Of a DNA stretch of 64,000 bases, positions 1-8,450 are shown one piece after another (positions within the stretch are counted from its first letter, which is position 1; every line of letters begins with the position of its first letter). The notes beneath the pieces were generated by a model, which was not told where the DNA came from, ran no database searches, and saw nothing but the letters and a program-made list of their open reading frames with translations. Made by a program: the position numbers and the translations under genes. The stretch spans positions 62,001-126,000 of the forward strand of contig JAUIFH010000007.1 in assembly GCA_030429495.1 (NCBI GenBank). Direction: 5' to 3'. The stretch comes from Alphaproteobacteria bacterium (GTDB lineage Bacteria; Pseudomonadota; Alphaproteobacteria; Rhodobacterales; Rhodobacteraceae).

Positions 1-413
1 AGCGTATCGAACAGGCGCTGTCCGATGTCGGCCTCGGCCCGGATTTCCGCTTCCGCTATCCGCATCAGCTGTCCGGCGGCCAACGGCAGCGCGTCGCCGT
101 CGCCCGCGCGCTGATCCTCGAACCCGAGATGTTGTTGCTGGATGAGCCGACCTCGGCCCTCGACGCCTCGATCCAGGCCGAAGTGCTGAACCTGCTCGAC
201 CGGCTCCGGACGGAACGCGGGCTGACCTATGTCATGGTCTCCCACGACCTCGCCGTCGTCGCCCATATGTGCGACAGGCTCGTTGTCATGCAGCACGGGC
301 TCGCGGTCGAGGAACTGACGCGCGAGGCTCTCGCCGCCCACCGGGCCACGACCGACTACACGAAGAAACTGCTCTCGGCTTCCGAGGGCTATACCCAAGC
401 CGAGGCGCCATGA
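1..413 (+). CDS. Peptide-type ABC transporter ATP-binding protein (3' part)
   Basis: This is the C-terminal part of an ABC ATPase cut by the window start; its frame is open from base 3. It shows the signature LSGGQRQR, a Walker B with D-loop (LLLDEPTSALDAS) and the H-loop (VSHDLAVVAHMCD). The wording and the short tail after the H-loop fit the Dpp/Opp/Nik class that powers import of dipeptides, oligopeptides or nickel. The Walker A half and the permeases must lie to the left. Its stop overlaps the start of the next gene (ATGA), a putative dipeptidase, which favours a peptide substrate. The substrate itself is inferred from context only. Confidence 0.85.
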   Translation, partial: RIEQALSDVGLGPDFRFRYPHQLSGGQRQRVAVARALILEPEMLLLDEPTSALDASIQAEVLNLLDRLRTERGLTYVMVSHDLAVVAHMCDRLVVMQHGLAVEELTREALAAHRATTDYTKKLLSASEGYTQAEAP

Positions 414-1462
414 TCCCCGTTTTCGACGGTCACAACGACTTTCTTCTCCGTCTGCTGCGCAATCCCGCCGACCGCGAGGCGATCTGGCTCAACGGCGACG
501 GCAAGGGCCATATCGACCTGCCCCGCGCCAAGGCAGGCGGCTTCGCGGGCGGATTCTTCGCGGTCTACATCCCCTCGCCCGAACCGCACGACGCCCCGGA
601 CTACGAAGCGATCATGGACGCGCCGCCCTACGATCTTCCCCTGCCGGACCTGATCGGTGCGGACGCGGCACAACCGGTCGCAACCGCGATGATCGGGCAT
701 CTGATGTGGATGGAACGCACCGGAGCGCTCGCGATCTGTCGTACCGTTGCCGATATTCGCACCGCGATGGCGGCAGGCAAGATCGCGGCGATCCTGCATT
801 TCGAAGGCGCGGAGCCGATCGGCGAAGACCTTGACGCGCTGCATCTGTGGCACGCTGCCGGGCTGCGCTCGCTCGGCCCCGTATGGTCGCGCCCGACGGT
901 CTTTGGCCACGGCGTCCCGTTCCGGTTCCCCGGCACACCCGATACGGGGCCGGGGCTGACCGAGGTGGGCAAGCGCCTGGTTCGGGAATGCAACGCGCTG
1001 AAGGTCATGATCGACCTCAGCCATCTGAACGAAAAGGGTTTCAACGACGTCGCGGCGATCTCAGACGCGCCCTTGGTCGCCACCCATTCGAACGCCCATG
1101 CCGTTACGCCGTCCACCCGCAATCTGACCGACCGGCAGCTTGCCATGATCGCCGAGTCGGACGGGATGGTCGGCCTGAACTTCGCGACCGTCTTCCTGCG
1201 TCAGGATGGCCGAAAGTCGACCTTCGGGGGCTGGGAGCCGGTGTTGCGCCATCTGGACCACCTGATCGACAAGCTGGGCGAGGATCGCGTCGGGCTCGGC
1301 TCCGATTTCGACGGCGCCAACCTGCCCGCGGATATCGGCGACGTGGCCGGCCTGCCCCGCCTGCTCGACGCGCTCCGCGCGCACGGCTACGACGATGCGC
1401 TTGTCACGAAGATAGCGCACGCGAACTGGCTCGCGCTGCTGGAGCGGACCTGGGGCGGATGA
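410..1462 (+). CDS. Membrane dipeptidase (peptidase family M19)
   Basis: This 350-residue protein belongs to the renal-dipeptidase family of zinc enzymes that hydrolyse dipeptides, often including D-amino-acid dipeptides. The N-terminal metal motif is DGHND (His8, Asp10), the bridging glutamate is in HFEGAE (Glu132), and further expected motifs are IDLSHLNE, THSNAH and GLGSDFDG. No signal peptide is visible, so it should be cytoplasmic. I chose the ATG at 410, which overlaps the stop of the upstream ABC ATPase, because a longer in-frame start at 269 would lie inside that gene. The pairing suggests peptide import followed by cleavage. Confidence 0.9.
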   Translation: MIPVFDGHNDFLLRLLRNPADREAIWLNGDGKGHIDLPRAKAGGFAGGFFAVYIPSPEPHDAPDYEAIMDAPPYDLPLPDLIGADAAQPVATAMIGHLMWMERTGALAICRTVADIRTAMAAGKIAAILHFEGAEPIGEDLDALHLWHAAGLRSLGPVWSRPTVFGHGVPFRFPGTPDTGPGLTEVGKRLVRECNALKVMIDLSHLNEKGFNDVAAISDAPLVATHSNAHAVTPSTRNLTDRQLAMIAESDGMVGLNFATVFLRQDGRKSTFGGWEPVLRHLDHLIDKLGEDRVGLGSDFDGANLPADIGDVAGLPRLLDALRAHGYDDALVTKIAHANWLALLERTWGG

Positions 1463-2661
1463 CCTCCCCCCTCATCGCCAACGCAGAGGCGCGGCGACTC
1501 TTTCTTGACCGCCACGCGCTGATCGAGCCGCCGACCGGCCCGGCGAAAGGCGACGCGCTTCTCGCGCTCATTCACCGGCTCGGCTTCGTGCAGGTCGACA
1601 GCATCAACACGGTCGAACGCGCGCATCACATGATCCTCTGGTCGCGCCGGCAAGGCTACCGTCCGAGGAACCTCGCCCCGCTCCTCGAACGCGACCGGAC
1701 CCTGTTCGAACACTGGACCCACGATGCCGCCGTGATCCCGGTCGCGTTCTTCGCCTACTGGAAACTGCGCTTCGCGCGCGATGCAGGGCGCATCCACGCC
1801 CGCTGGGCGAACTGGCACGGTTCGGAGTTTCACGACAAGGTCGAGGATGTCCTCGCCCATGTCCGCGCTGAGGGTCCCTGCGGCTCGGGCGAGGTCGGCA
1901 CGGATGAACGGCGCGGCAAAGGCGGCTGGTGGGAATGGCATCCGTCGAAGACGGCGCTCGAATACCTCTGGCGTTCGGGGGAACTCTCCGTCTGCCACCG
2001 CCGCAACTTCGCGAAGATCTTCGACCTGACCGAACGTGTCCACCCCGAGGCTCACGCCGCCCCGCCACCGGGCGAGGCGGCCACCATCGACTGGTCCTGC
2101 AACGCAGCACTTGACCGGCTTGGCTTCGCCACCTCCGGCGAACTCGCGGCGTTCTGGGGGCTGATCGCACCCGAAGAGGCGAAGGCCTGGTGCACAGGCG
2201 CGCTGAAACGCGGCGAGATCGAGGAGGTCCGGATCGAAGGCGCCGACGGCGCACACCGCGGTTGCTTCGCCCGGCCCGGCCTTTCCGAACTGGCCGCCGG
2301 CATCCCAGAGGCACCAAACCGCATCCGCATCCTGTCGCCCTTCGACCCCGCCTTGCGCGACCGCAACCGTGCGGAACGGCTTTTCGGCTTTCACTACCGG
2401 ATCGAGGTTTTCGTCCCCGCGCCAAAGCGTCGCTACGGCTACTATGTGTTCCCGTTGATGGAGCGCGACCGCATGATCGGGCGGCTGGACGCGAAATGCC
2501 TGCGTGACGAGGGTGCGCTGTCGGTCACGGCCTTCTGGCCGGAACCCGGAATCGCGATGGGCGCGGGCCGGCGGGCGCGGCTTGAAGCGGAACTCGCGCG
2601 GCTGGGCCAGTTCACGGGCTGCCGGGACATATGGTTTGCCGCTGACTGGCTCAGGCCCTGA
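1459..2661 (+). CDS. YcaQ/AlkX-like winged-helix DNA glycosylase
   Basis: This 400-residue protein belongs to the HTH_42 family (E. coli YcaQ, Streptomyces AlkZ), which unhooks DNA interstrand crosslinks and removes bulky alkylated bases. The N-terminal stretch has the QVD triplet at residues 45-47 (FVQVDSIN), matching the catalytic Gln-x-Asp of the YcaQ branch rather than the Gln-x-Gln of AlkZ. The family block EHWTHDAAVIP follows. The start at 1459 overlaps the dipeptidase stop (ATGA), so it is co-transcribed with peptide-uptake genes, which gives no clue to its role. Assignment of the catalytic residues is by motif reading only. Confidence 0.85.
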   Translation: MTSPLIANAEARRLFLDRHALIEPPTGPAKGDALLALIHRLGFVQVDSINTVERAHHMILWSRRQGYRPRNLAPLLERDRTLFEHWTHDAAVIPVAFFAYWKLRFARDAGRIHARWANWHGSEFHDKVEDVLAHVRAEGPCGSGEVGTDERRGKGGWWEWHPSKTALEYLWRSGELSVCHRRNFAKIFDLTERVHPEAHAAPPPGEAATIDWSCNAALDRLGFATSGELAAFWGLIAPEEAKAWCTGALKRGEIEEVRIEGADGAHRGCFARPGLSELAAGIPEAPNRIRILSPFDPALRDRNRAERLFGFHYRIEVFVPAPKRRYGYYVFPLMERDRMIGRLDAKCLRDEGALSVTAFWPEPGIAMGAGRRARLEAELARLGQFTGCRDIWFAADWLRP

Positions 2662-2759
2662 TGCCCGAAACCGACGCCGGCCGACGTCGGCATCGGAACA
2701 GACGCAGCGATGACGCGCCGCCCACTCTTCACCCGACGATACGGGGCGGAGACCGAGGG

Positions 2760-3653
2760 ATGGAGAGAGAGATCAGCTATCGCACGGGCGTGGGGCTGGT
2801 CCTTTTCGCCGCCATCCTGTGGTCGCTCATGGGGCTGGCGATCCGCGCCCTTGGGGACGCGGGTACGTGGCAGGTGCTGTTCTACCGATCGCTCGGCATG
2901 GCGCCGGTGCTGTTCGCCGTCGTCGCCTACCGCTCGGGCGGCCGCCCGCTCCAGCGGGTCAGGGCGGCGGGCTGGCCCGGCTTGATCGGCGGCACCGGCC
3001 TCGTCTTCGCCTTTGCCGGTGCGATCTACGCGATTCAGGTGACCACCGTCGCGAACGCCGTCTTCCTCTTTGCCGCCGCCCCCCTTTTCACCGCCGTCAT
3101 GGCGTGGCTCGTGCTGAAAGAACCCGTCCGCCGGGCGACCTGGGGCGCGATCGCGCTGGCCTCGGCCGGCATGTTCGTCATGGTCCGCGAAGGGCTCGCC
3201 ATCGGCGCGGGCTGGGGCAACCTTGCGGCAATCGCCTCGGCCGCCGGGTTTTCGGCCTTCACGATTTCGCTGCGCTGGGGGCGCGTGCAGAACATGCTGC
3301 CCTCGGTCCTGACCGGCGGCGTCCTTTCGGTGCTCGTCGCCGGTGCGGTCATCGCTGCACGTGGCGAAAGCTTTGCCCTACCCCTCCGTTCCGTCGCCAT
3401 CGCGATGTTGATGGGGGCTGCCCTTCTCGGCTTCGGGCTCGCAATCTACACCACCGGCAGCCGCATTGTGGCCGCAGCCGAGCTTGGCCTTCTGTCCATG
3501 GCCGAGGTCATGCTGGCCCCGGTCTGGGTTTGGCTCTTCCTCGGCGAAAGCGCGAGCCTCGGCACCTTCGTGGGCGGGGCAATCCTGCTGGCCGCGATCG
3601 CGTTCAACGCCGTGACCGGGATGCGCCATCGACCGCCTGCATTGACGACCTGA
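2760..3653 (+). CDS. EamA/DMT-family membrane transporter
   Basis: This 297-residue protein has about ten hydrophobic segments in two repeated EamA units, typical of the drug/metabolite transporter superfamily. The first unit begins with LFAAILWSLMGLAIRALG, and the second contains FGLAIYTTGSRIVAAAELGL followed by LAPVWVWLFLGE, the usual end-of-unit pattern. Such proteins generally export metabolites or amino acids across the inner membrane; the substrate cannot be told. The ATG at 2760, preceded by a GAGG, gives a normal family length, whereas in-frame codons back to 2661 would add an implausible polar leader. Its stop abuts the stop of the convergent RpiR regulator with no bases between. Confidence 0.85.
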   Translation: MEREISYRTGVGLVLFAAILWSLMGLAIRALGDAGTWQVLFYRSLGMAPVLFAVVAYRSGGRPLQRVRAAGWPGLIGGTGLVFAFAGAIYAIQVTTVANAVFLFAAAPLFTAVMAWLVLKEPVRRATWGAIALASAGMFVMVREGLAIGAGWGNLAAIASAAGFSAFTISLRWGRVQNMLPSVLTGGVLSVLVAGAVIAARGESFALPLRSVAIAMLMGAALLGFGLAIYTTGSRIVAAAELGLLSMAEVMLAPVWVWLFLGESASLGTFVGGAILLAAIAFNAVTGMRHRPPALTT

Positions 3654-4526
3654 CTATTTCGACCGGCGGAAGAACCGGGCGCGGGAATAAAGCTCCTCCA
3701 GCCGCTTCATCCGCGCTTGTGTGTCGTCCCATGTCAAGCTCTGGATTGCCGCCATCAGCGTCTCCACCAGCACCTGAATGGCAACGGTCGAATCCCATGC
3801 CGACGGCACTTCGATATGCGCCGACAGCCGGTAGCGTGCGCGTTCCGCGGCGGGCGAGACCCACTGGTCGGTGATCAACACGACCTCCGCCCCCTGATCG
3901 GCCGCCATCTCGACAAGGCTGAGAACGTTGTTTTCATACCGGCGGATGTCGAAAGCAAGCAGCACATCGCCCGGCGCCATGTCGATCAGAGCCGGCGGCC
4001 AGGCGTTCGACATGTCCGAGATCAGCGTGACGTCCCGGCGGATGACCTTCATATGCGTCACGAAATAGTCCGCCATCGCGTGGGTGATCCGTCCGCCCAT
4101 CGCGAAGATCTTGCGGTTCTTGTCGGCCATGAGACCTGCGACCGCGTCGAAATCGGCGTGATCGATCTGACCCAGCGTGGCTTGAAGATTACCGACAACA
4201 GCATCGGCGAAACGGTTGAGGATATGCGTGTCCGGCACGCCACCGGCCCAGCGGTCATGCTTGGCGATGGGTGAGATCAGGCGCTCCTCGACCTCGGCCC
4301 GCACCACCGTCTGGAAATCGGGATATCCCTTGTAGCCGAGCTTCTGCACCAGCCGCACCACCGTGGGCGTGGACACATCGGCCTCTTTCGCAAGTGCGGT
4401 GATCGACCCGAGCGCCGAGACGGGATAGTGCCGCGTGATATGCGAGGCGAGCTGCCGCTCCGCCCGCGTCAGGTCATCGAACCTTGCCTTTATCTGCTGT
4501 TCGACAGTTCGCGCGGCGCCGGGCAT
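3654..4526 (-). CDS. RpiR/MurR-family transcriptional regulator
   Basis: This 290-residue regulator has an N-terminal HTH_6 domain (about residues 5-80, with ALAKEADVSTPTVVRLVQKL as the helix-turn-helix) and a C-terminal SIS domain (about residues 120-265, around IFAMGGRITHAMADYF and VLLAFDIRRYENN). SIS domains bind phosphosugars or similar ligands. It is transcribed divergently from the amidohydrolase-TRAP-ligase operon and probably controls it from the shared 118-base gap. In this genus-level context RpiR proteins often govern amine or amino-acid catabolism, but the effector is unknown. Confidence 0.88.
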   Translation of the reverse strand: MPGAARTVEQQIKARFDDLTRAERQLASHITRHYPVSALGSITALAKEADVSTPTVVRLVQKLGYKGYPDFQTVVRAEVEERLISPIAKHDRWAGGVPDTHILNRFADAVVGNLQATLGQIDHADFDAVAGLMADKNRKIFAMGGRITHAMADYFVTHMKVIRRDVTLISDMSNAWPPALIDMAPGDVLLAFDIRRYENNVLSLVEMAADQGAEVVLITDQWVSPAAERARYRLSAHIEVPSAWDSTVAIQVLVETLMAAIQSLTWDDTQARMKRLEELYSRARFFRRSK

Positions 4527-4593
4527 GGTCTTGCCTCCGATTTCGCCCGGATGGGTCCGGACAGATCACGTAAAGATCGTAACAGAAAAATCC

Positions 4594-4612
4594 GTCAAGA
4601 AAATATATTGAC
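4594..4612. promoter_or_regulatory. Candidate RpiR operator (inverted repeat)
   Basis: An inverted repeat GTCAA-N9-TTGAC lies in an AT-rich patch in the middle of the divergent gap. The sequence ACAGAAA occurs at 4582-4588 and again at 4611-4617. Its position between the regulator and its presumed target operon suggests an operator; binding is inferred. Confidence 0.4.
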
Positions 4613-4644
4613 AGAAACGCAGTCGCCGGAGGAGCCTTGCGGGG

Positions 4645-5457
4645 ATGAATCGGGGGGCATTCGCGCTCATGGCGGGGGCGACCACACAGAACCTATCAGT
4701 CGTGACGACTGAAAACCGCAACGCGCGCGGGCCGTTTCTTGTTGTCTGCGAACACGCCTCGAACCACTTCCCTGCGGCGTTCGGGACACTCGGGCTTAGC
4801 GCCGAGGCCCGAAAGGCGCATATCGCCTGGGATCCGGGCGCACTCAACCTCGCACGGGGGCTTGCGACAGCACTTGACGCACCGCTGGTCGCCGCCGGGA
4901 TTTCGCGCCTCGTCTATGACCTGAACCGCCCGCCCCATGCGCCCGGCGCGATGGCGGCACGAAGCGAGGTCTTCGACGTGCCGGGCAACGCGGCCCTGAC
5001 GGCGGCCGAGCGCCGCGACCGCACCGAACGCATCTACCTGCCCTTCCACGCGGCGCTTCACGCCGAGATCGCCCGCAGGCTCGCCATGGGCAGGCCGCCG
5101 GTTCTGGTCACCGTCCACAGCTTCACCCCGGTCTATTTCGGCAAGCCCCGCGCGGTCGAACTGGGGATCATCCACGACGCCGATCCCGCCTTCGCCCGCG
5201 CCGTCCATGCCGAAGCCGAAGCCCGGACCGGCCTGACCTGCCGCCTGAACGAACCCTATGACGCCAGCGACGGCGTGACCCACACGCTGCGTCTGCATGC
5301 AACGCCCTATGGCCTCGCCCACGTCATGCTTGAAATCAGAAACGACCTTCTGGCCGATGAGGAGGCCGCCGCGGCCATGGCTGCGGGCCTTGCCCCCGTC
5401 CTCTCTGCCGCGCAGGCGCGACTGAGCACACCGTCCGACAGAAAGGCTGCCGTCTGA
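4645..5457 (+). CDS. N-formylglutamate amidohydrolase family protein
   Basis: This 270-residue protein matches the FGase family (HutG-type), zinc enzymes that cleave an amide next to glutamate. Visible motifs are VVCEHASNHFP, a DLNRPP block and VTVHSFTPVYFG. It is not in a histidine-utilisation locus. It opens an operon with a TRAP transporter, a glutamine-synthetase-like ligase and two dehydrogenases, so it may instead release glutamate from a gamma-glutamylated intermediate. The ATG at 4645 follows a GGAGGAG at suitable distance; an internal ATG at 4669 is possible. The role in the pathway is inference. Confidence 0.85.
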   Translation: MNRGAFALMAGATTQNLSVVTTENRNARGPFLVVCEHASNHFPAAFGTLGLSAEARKAHIAWDPGALNLARGLATALDAPLVAAGISRLVYDLNRPPHAPGAMAARSEVFDVPGNAALTAAERRDRTERIYLPFHAALHAEIARRLAMGRPPVLVTVHSFTPVYFGKPRAVELGIIHDADPAFARAVHAEAEARTGLTCRLNEPYDASDGVTHTLRLHATPYGLAHVMLEIRNDLLADEEAAAAMAAGLAPVLSAAQARLSTPSDRKAAV

Positions 5458-5458
5458 A

Positions 5459-5968
5459 ATGCCGAACTGGGTCCTCAGCTATGTCCGCTTCGTCGACGCG
5501 CTGAACTACCGCGTGGGCCGTTTCGCCATGTATCTCCTCTTCGTTCTAATGGGCGTGATGCTCTGGGCCTCATTCGCGCGCACCGCTCTCAGCCCCGCGA
5601 TCTGGACCGACGAAATGGGGCAGTTCCTGCTTCTGGGGTACTTCATGCTGGGCGGCGCCTATTCGCTGCAACTCGGCAGCGCGGTCCGGATGGACCTTTT
5701 CTACAGCCGCTGGAACGACCGCACGAAGGCGCTGGTCGACGTGATCACCATCTTCGCGCTCATCTTCTACCTTGGCGTCCTGCTCTACGGTGCCGTCGAA
5801 AGCACCGCCTATGCGATCGAATACGGCGAGAAGCGGCGCGGGCTCTGGCAGCCCTATATGTGGCCGGTCAAGTCGGTGATGTGTGTCGGCATCGTGCTCA
5901 TGATCCTGCAAACCACCTCCATCTTCTTCAAGGATCTGGCGAAACTGCGCGGTAAGGACCTGTCATGA
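5459..5968 (+). CDS. TRAP transporter small permease (DctQ type)
   Basis: This 169-residue protein has four hydrophobic helices, as in DctQ subunits of tripartite ATP-independent periplasmic transporters. The segments begin near AMYLLFVLMGVMLWASF and ILGYFMLGGAYSLQ-like text (FLLLGYFMLGGAYSLQLG), then a helix around ALIFYLGVLLYG and one around MCVGIVLMILQT. It starts one base after the amidohydrolase stop and overlaps the large permease by four bases. It should pair with the DctM subunit in the inner membrane to couple solute uptake to the sodium gradient. Confidence 0.88.
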   Translation: MPNWVLSYVRFVDALNYRVGRFAMYLLFVLMGVMLWASFARTALSPAIWTDEMGQFLLLGYFMLGGAYSLQLGSAVRMDLFYSRWNDRTKALVDVITIFALIFYLGVLLYGAVESTAYAIEYGEKRRGLWQPYMWPVKSVMCVGIVLMILQTTSIFFKDLAKLRGKDLS

Positions 5969-7293
5969 CCCCCAATCTCATCGCCATGTCGATGTTCGGA
6001 GCGATGCTGGTCCTGCTGTTCTCGGGCCAGCGGATGTTCGGCATGATCGGCTTTGTCGCGGTGGTGGCGGCGCTCTGGCTCTGGGGTGATCGCGGCGGCT
6101 ATGACATCGCCTTCGCCCAGTCCATCAAGTTGATGAGCTGGTTCCCCCTGATGACGCTGCCGATGTTCATCTTCATGGGCTACGTCCTCAGCGAAAGCAG
6201 GCTGGCCGACGACTTATACCGAATGTTCCATGTGTGGTTCGGCCCGGTGCCCGGGGGCCTGGCCATCGGCACGATCTTCCTGATGGTGCTGATTTCGGCG
6301 ATGAACGGGCTTTCGGTCGCCGGCATGGCCATCGGCGCCACCATCGCCCTGCCTGAGCTTCTGCGCCGCAACTATGACAAGCTGATGGTGACGGGCGTCA
6401 TTCAGGCCGGATCGTCGCTCGGCATCCTGATCCCGCCCTCGGTCGTTCTCGTGCTTTATGCCATGATCGCGCGCCAGCCGGTCGGCAAGCTCTGGCTCGC
6501 AGGCGTGTTACCCGGACTGATGATGGCGGCGATGTTCATCATCTATATCTGGATCCGCTGCCGGATGAACCCGGCGCTTGGCCCGGTCCTGTCAGCGGAA
6601 GAGCGCGCGCAGGTCACGCGGGCCGAAAAGATCCGCCTGCTGCGCGCGGGCCTCCTGCCCTTCGGTATCTTCCTCGCCATGATGGTGCCATTCGTGACCG
6701 GCTACGTGCGCCTTGTCGAAAGCTCGGTCATCGGCGCTCTGGCCGCAGTTCTGGCGGCGGTGGTCAAGGGCCGCATGACCTGGACGGTGTTCGAAACCTC
6801 GGCCCGTCATACGCTGGCCATCTCCTGCATGTTCCTCTGGATCATCCTTGCCGCCCTCGCCTTCGGCGCGATCTTCGACGGGCTCCGCGCGGTCGACGCG
6901 CTGAAGGGGCTGTTCCTTGAGGACCTGCACCTGAACCGCTGGACGGTGCTGATCATCATGCAGCTGACGTTCCTGCTGATGGGCACGTTCCTAGACGACA
7001 CTGCGATGCTGGTGATCGTGGCACCGCTCTACGTGCCGCTTGTCGATGCGCTGGGTTTCGACCTGATCTGGTATGGTGTCCTCTACACGATCACCACGCA
7101 GGTCGCCTACATGACGCCGCCCTTCGGCTACAACCTGTTCCTGATGCGGGCCATGGCGCCGCCGGAAATCACGCTGACCGACATCTACCGCTCGATCATT
7201 CCCTTCGTCGCGGTCATGATCCTCGCGCTGGCGCTGGTGATCGCCTTCCCGCAGATCGCGCTCTGGCTGCCCGAGACGCTTTACAAACAATAA
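5965..7293 (+). CDS. TRAP transporter large permease (DctM type)
   Basis: This 442-residue protein is the normal length for DctM, the channel subunit with about twelve helices. It contains the family stretches LPMFIFMGYVLSES, SSLGILIPPSVVLVLYA and MGTFLDDTAMLVIVAPL, the usual half-helix and metal-binding areas. It overlaps dctQ by an ATGA. The gene order small permease, large permease, binding protein is one of the standard TRAP arrangements, so the transporter is complete here. Confidence 0.92.
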   Translation: MTPNLIAMSMFGAMLVLLFSGQRMFGMIGFVAVVAALWLWGDRGGYDIAFAQSIKLMSWFPLMTLPMFIFMGYVLSESRLADDLYRMFHVWFGPVPGGLAIGTIFLMVLISAMNGLSVAGMAIGATIALPELLRRNYDKLMVTGVIQAGSSLGILIPPSVVLVLYAMIARQPVGKLWLAGVLPGLMMAAMFIIYIWIRCRMNPALGPVLSAEERAQVTRAEKIRLLRAGLLPFGIFLAMMVPFVTGYVRLVESSVIGALAAVLAAVVKGRMTWTVFETSARHTLAISCMFLWIILAALAFGAIFDGLRAVDALKGLFLEDLHLNRWTVLIIMQLTFLLMGTFLDDTAMLVIVAPLYVPLVDALGFDLIWYGVLYTITTQVAYMTPPFGYNLFLMRAMAPPEITLTDIYRSIIPFVAVMILALALVIAFPQIALWLPETLYKQ

Positions 7294-7343
7294 GGCGGAA
7301 AGAACCGCTCCAACATCCAAACCAAAACAAGGAGGTACGACCG

Positions 7344-8378
7344 ATGACCACGAGACGCAAGTTTCTTACCGCGAGCGCCGCAGCAGGTGCCGCGACCCTT
7401 GCCGCGCCCGCCGTTCACGGCCAGTCGGTGATCAAGTGGCGGCTTCAGACCTATGCCGGGGCCGCCCTTGGCGAGCACGTGATCAAGCCCGCCATCGACA
7501 GCTTCAACAAGATTGCTGAAGGCCAGATGGAGATCGAACTCTATTTCGCCGATCAGCTTGTGCCGACGGGCGAACTGTTCCAGGCAATGCAGCGCGGCAC
7601 GATCGACGCGGTGCAGTCGGATGACGACTCGATGGCCTCGCCGACCGAGGTGACCGTTTTCGGCGGCTACTTCCCCTTCGGCTCGCGCTATTCGCTCGAC
7701 GTGCCCGCACTCTTCCACAACTGGGGCCTCAACGAAATCTGGGCCTCCGAATACGAGAAGGTCGGCGTCAAGCACATCTCGGCCGGATCGTGGGACCCCT
7801 GCAACTTCGCGACCAAGGACCCGATCAACTCGCTCGCCGATCTTCAGGGCAAGCGCGTCTTCACCTTCCCGACGGCAGGCCGGTTCCTGTCGAAATTCGG
7901 CGTCGTGCCCGTCACGCTGCCCTGGGAAGACATCGAGGTCGCCGTGCAGACCGGCGAACTTGACGGCGTCGCATGGTCGGGCATCACCGAGGATTACACG
8001 GTCGGCTGGGCCGATGTGACCAACTACTTCCTGACCAACAACATCTCGGGCGCATGGGTCGGCCATTTCTTCTCCAACATGGACCGCTGGAACGAACTGC
8101 CCGCGAACCTTCAGGAACTGGTGCGGGTCTGCTTCGACTCGAGCCACTACTACCGCCAGCACTGGTACTGGGCGGGCGAGGCACGCCTGCGCGTCGAAGG
8201 CACCAAGATGCAGCTGACCTCCATCCCTGACGAGGAATGGGCGCAGGTCGAAGCCGCCGCCCGCGAATTCTGGGAAGAGATCGCGGCGGAAAGCGAGACC
8301 AAGGCCAAGATCGTCGGCATCTTCAAGGCCTATAACGAGGCGATGGACAAGGCCGGACGGCCCTACCGCTACGGCTGA
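7344..8378 (+). CDS. TRAP transporter substrate-binding protein (DctP type)
   Basis: This 344-residue periplasmic binding protein starts with a twin-arginine signal (TTRRKFLTASAAAGAA, cleavage near VHGQ), which is common for DctP proteins of the FcbT1/mannitol-chloroaromatic subgroup. A strong AAGGAGG Shine-Dalgarno lies about ten bases upstream of the ATG, stronger than for the permeases, as expected for a subunit needed in excess. The core includes GELFQAMQRGTIDAVQ and the carboxylate-binding region near FTFPTAGRFLSKFG. The ligand is probably an organic acid or zwitterionic amine, but this cannot be read from sequence. Confidence 0.9.
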   Translation: MTTRRKFLTASAAAGAATLAAPAVHGQSVIKWRLQTYAGAALGEHVIKPAIDSFNKIAEGQMEIELYFADQLVPTGELFQAMQRGTIDAVQSDDDSMASPTEVTVFGGYFPFGSRYSLDVPALFHNWGLNEIWASEYEKVGVKHISAGSWDPCNFATKDPINSLADLQGKRVFTFPTAGRFLSKFGVVPVTLPWEDIEVAVQTGELDGVAWSGITEDYTVGWADVTNYFLTNNISGAWVGHFFSNMDRWNELPANLQELVRVCFDSSHYYRQHWYWAGEARLRVEGTKMQLTSIPDEEWAQVEAAAREFWEEIAAESETKAKIVGIFKAYNEAMDKAGRPYRYG

Positions 8379-8450
8379 CCGTCGGCACGATGGCAACCGG
8401 GCGCGGCGGTCCCGCCGCGCCCTTCGAGGTTCGAGAGGGAGTAATTGCGG

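Noticed and set aside
4608-4613. TTGACA as a -35 box for the amidohydrolase operon
   Set aside because: At 17 bases downstream the sequence is GC-rich with no -10, and a start would leave almost no leader; the bases are better explained as part of an inverted repeat.
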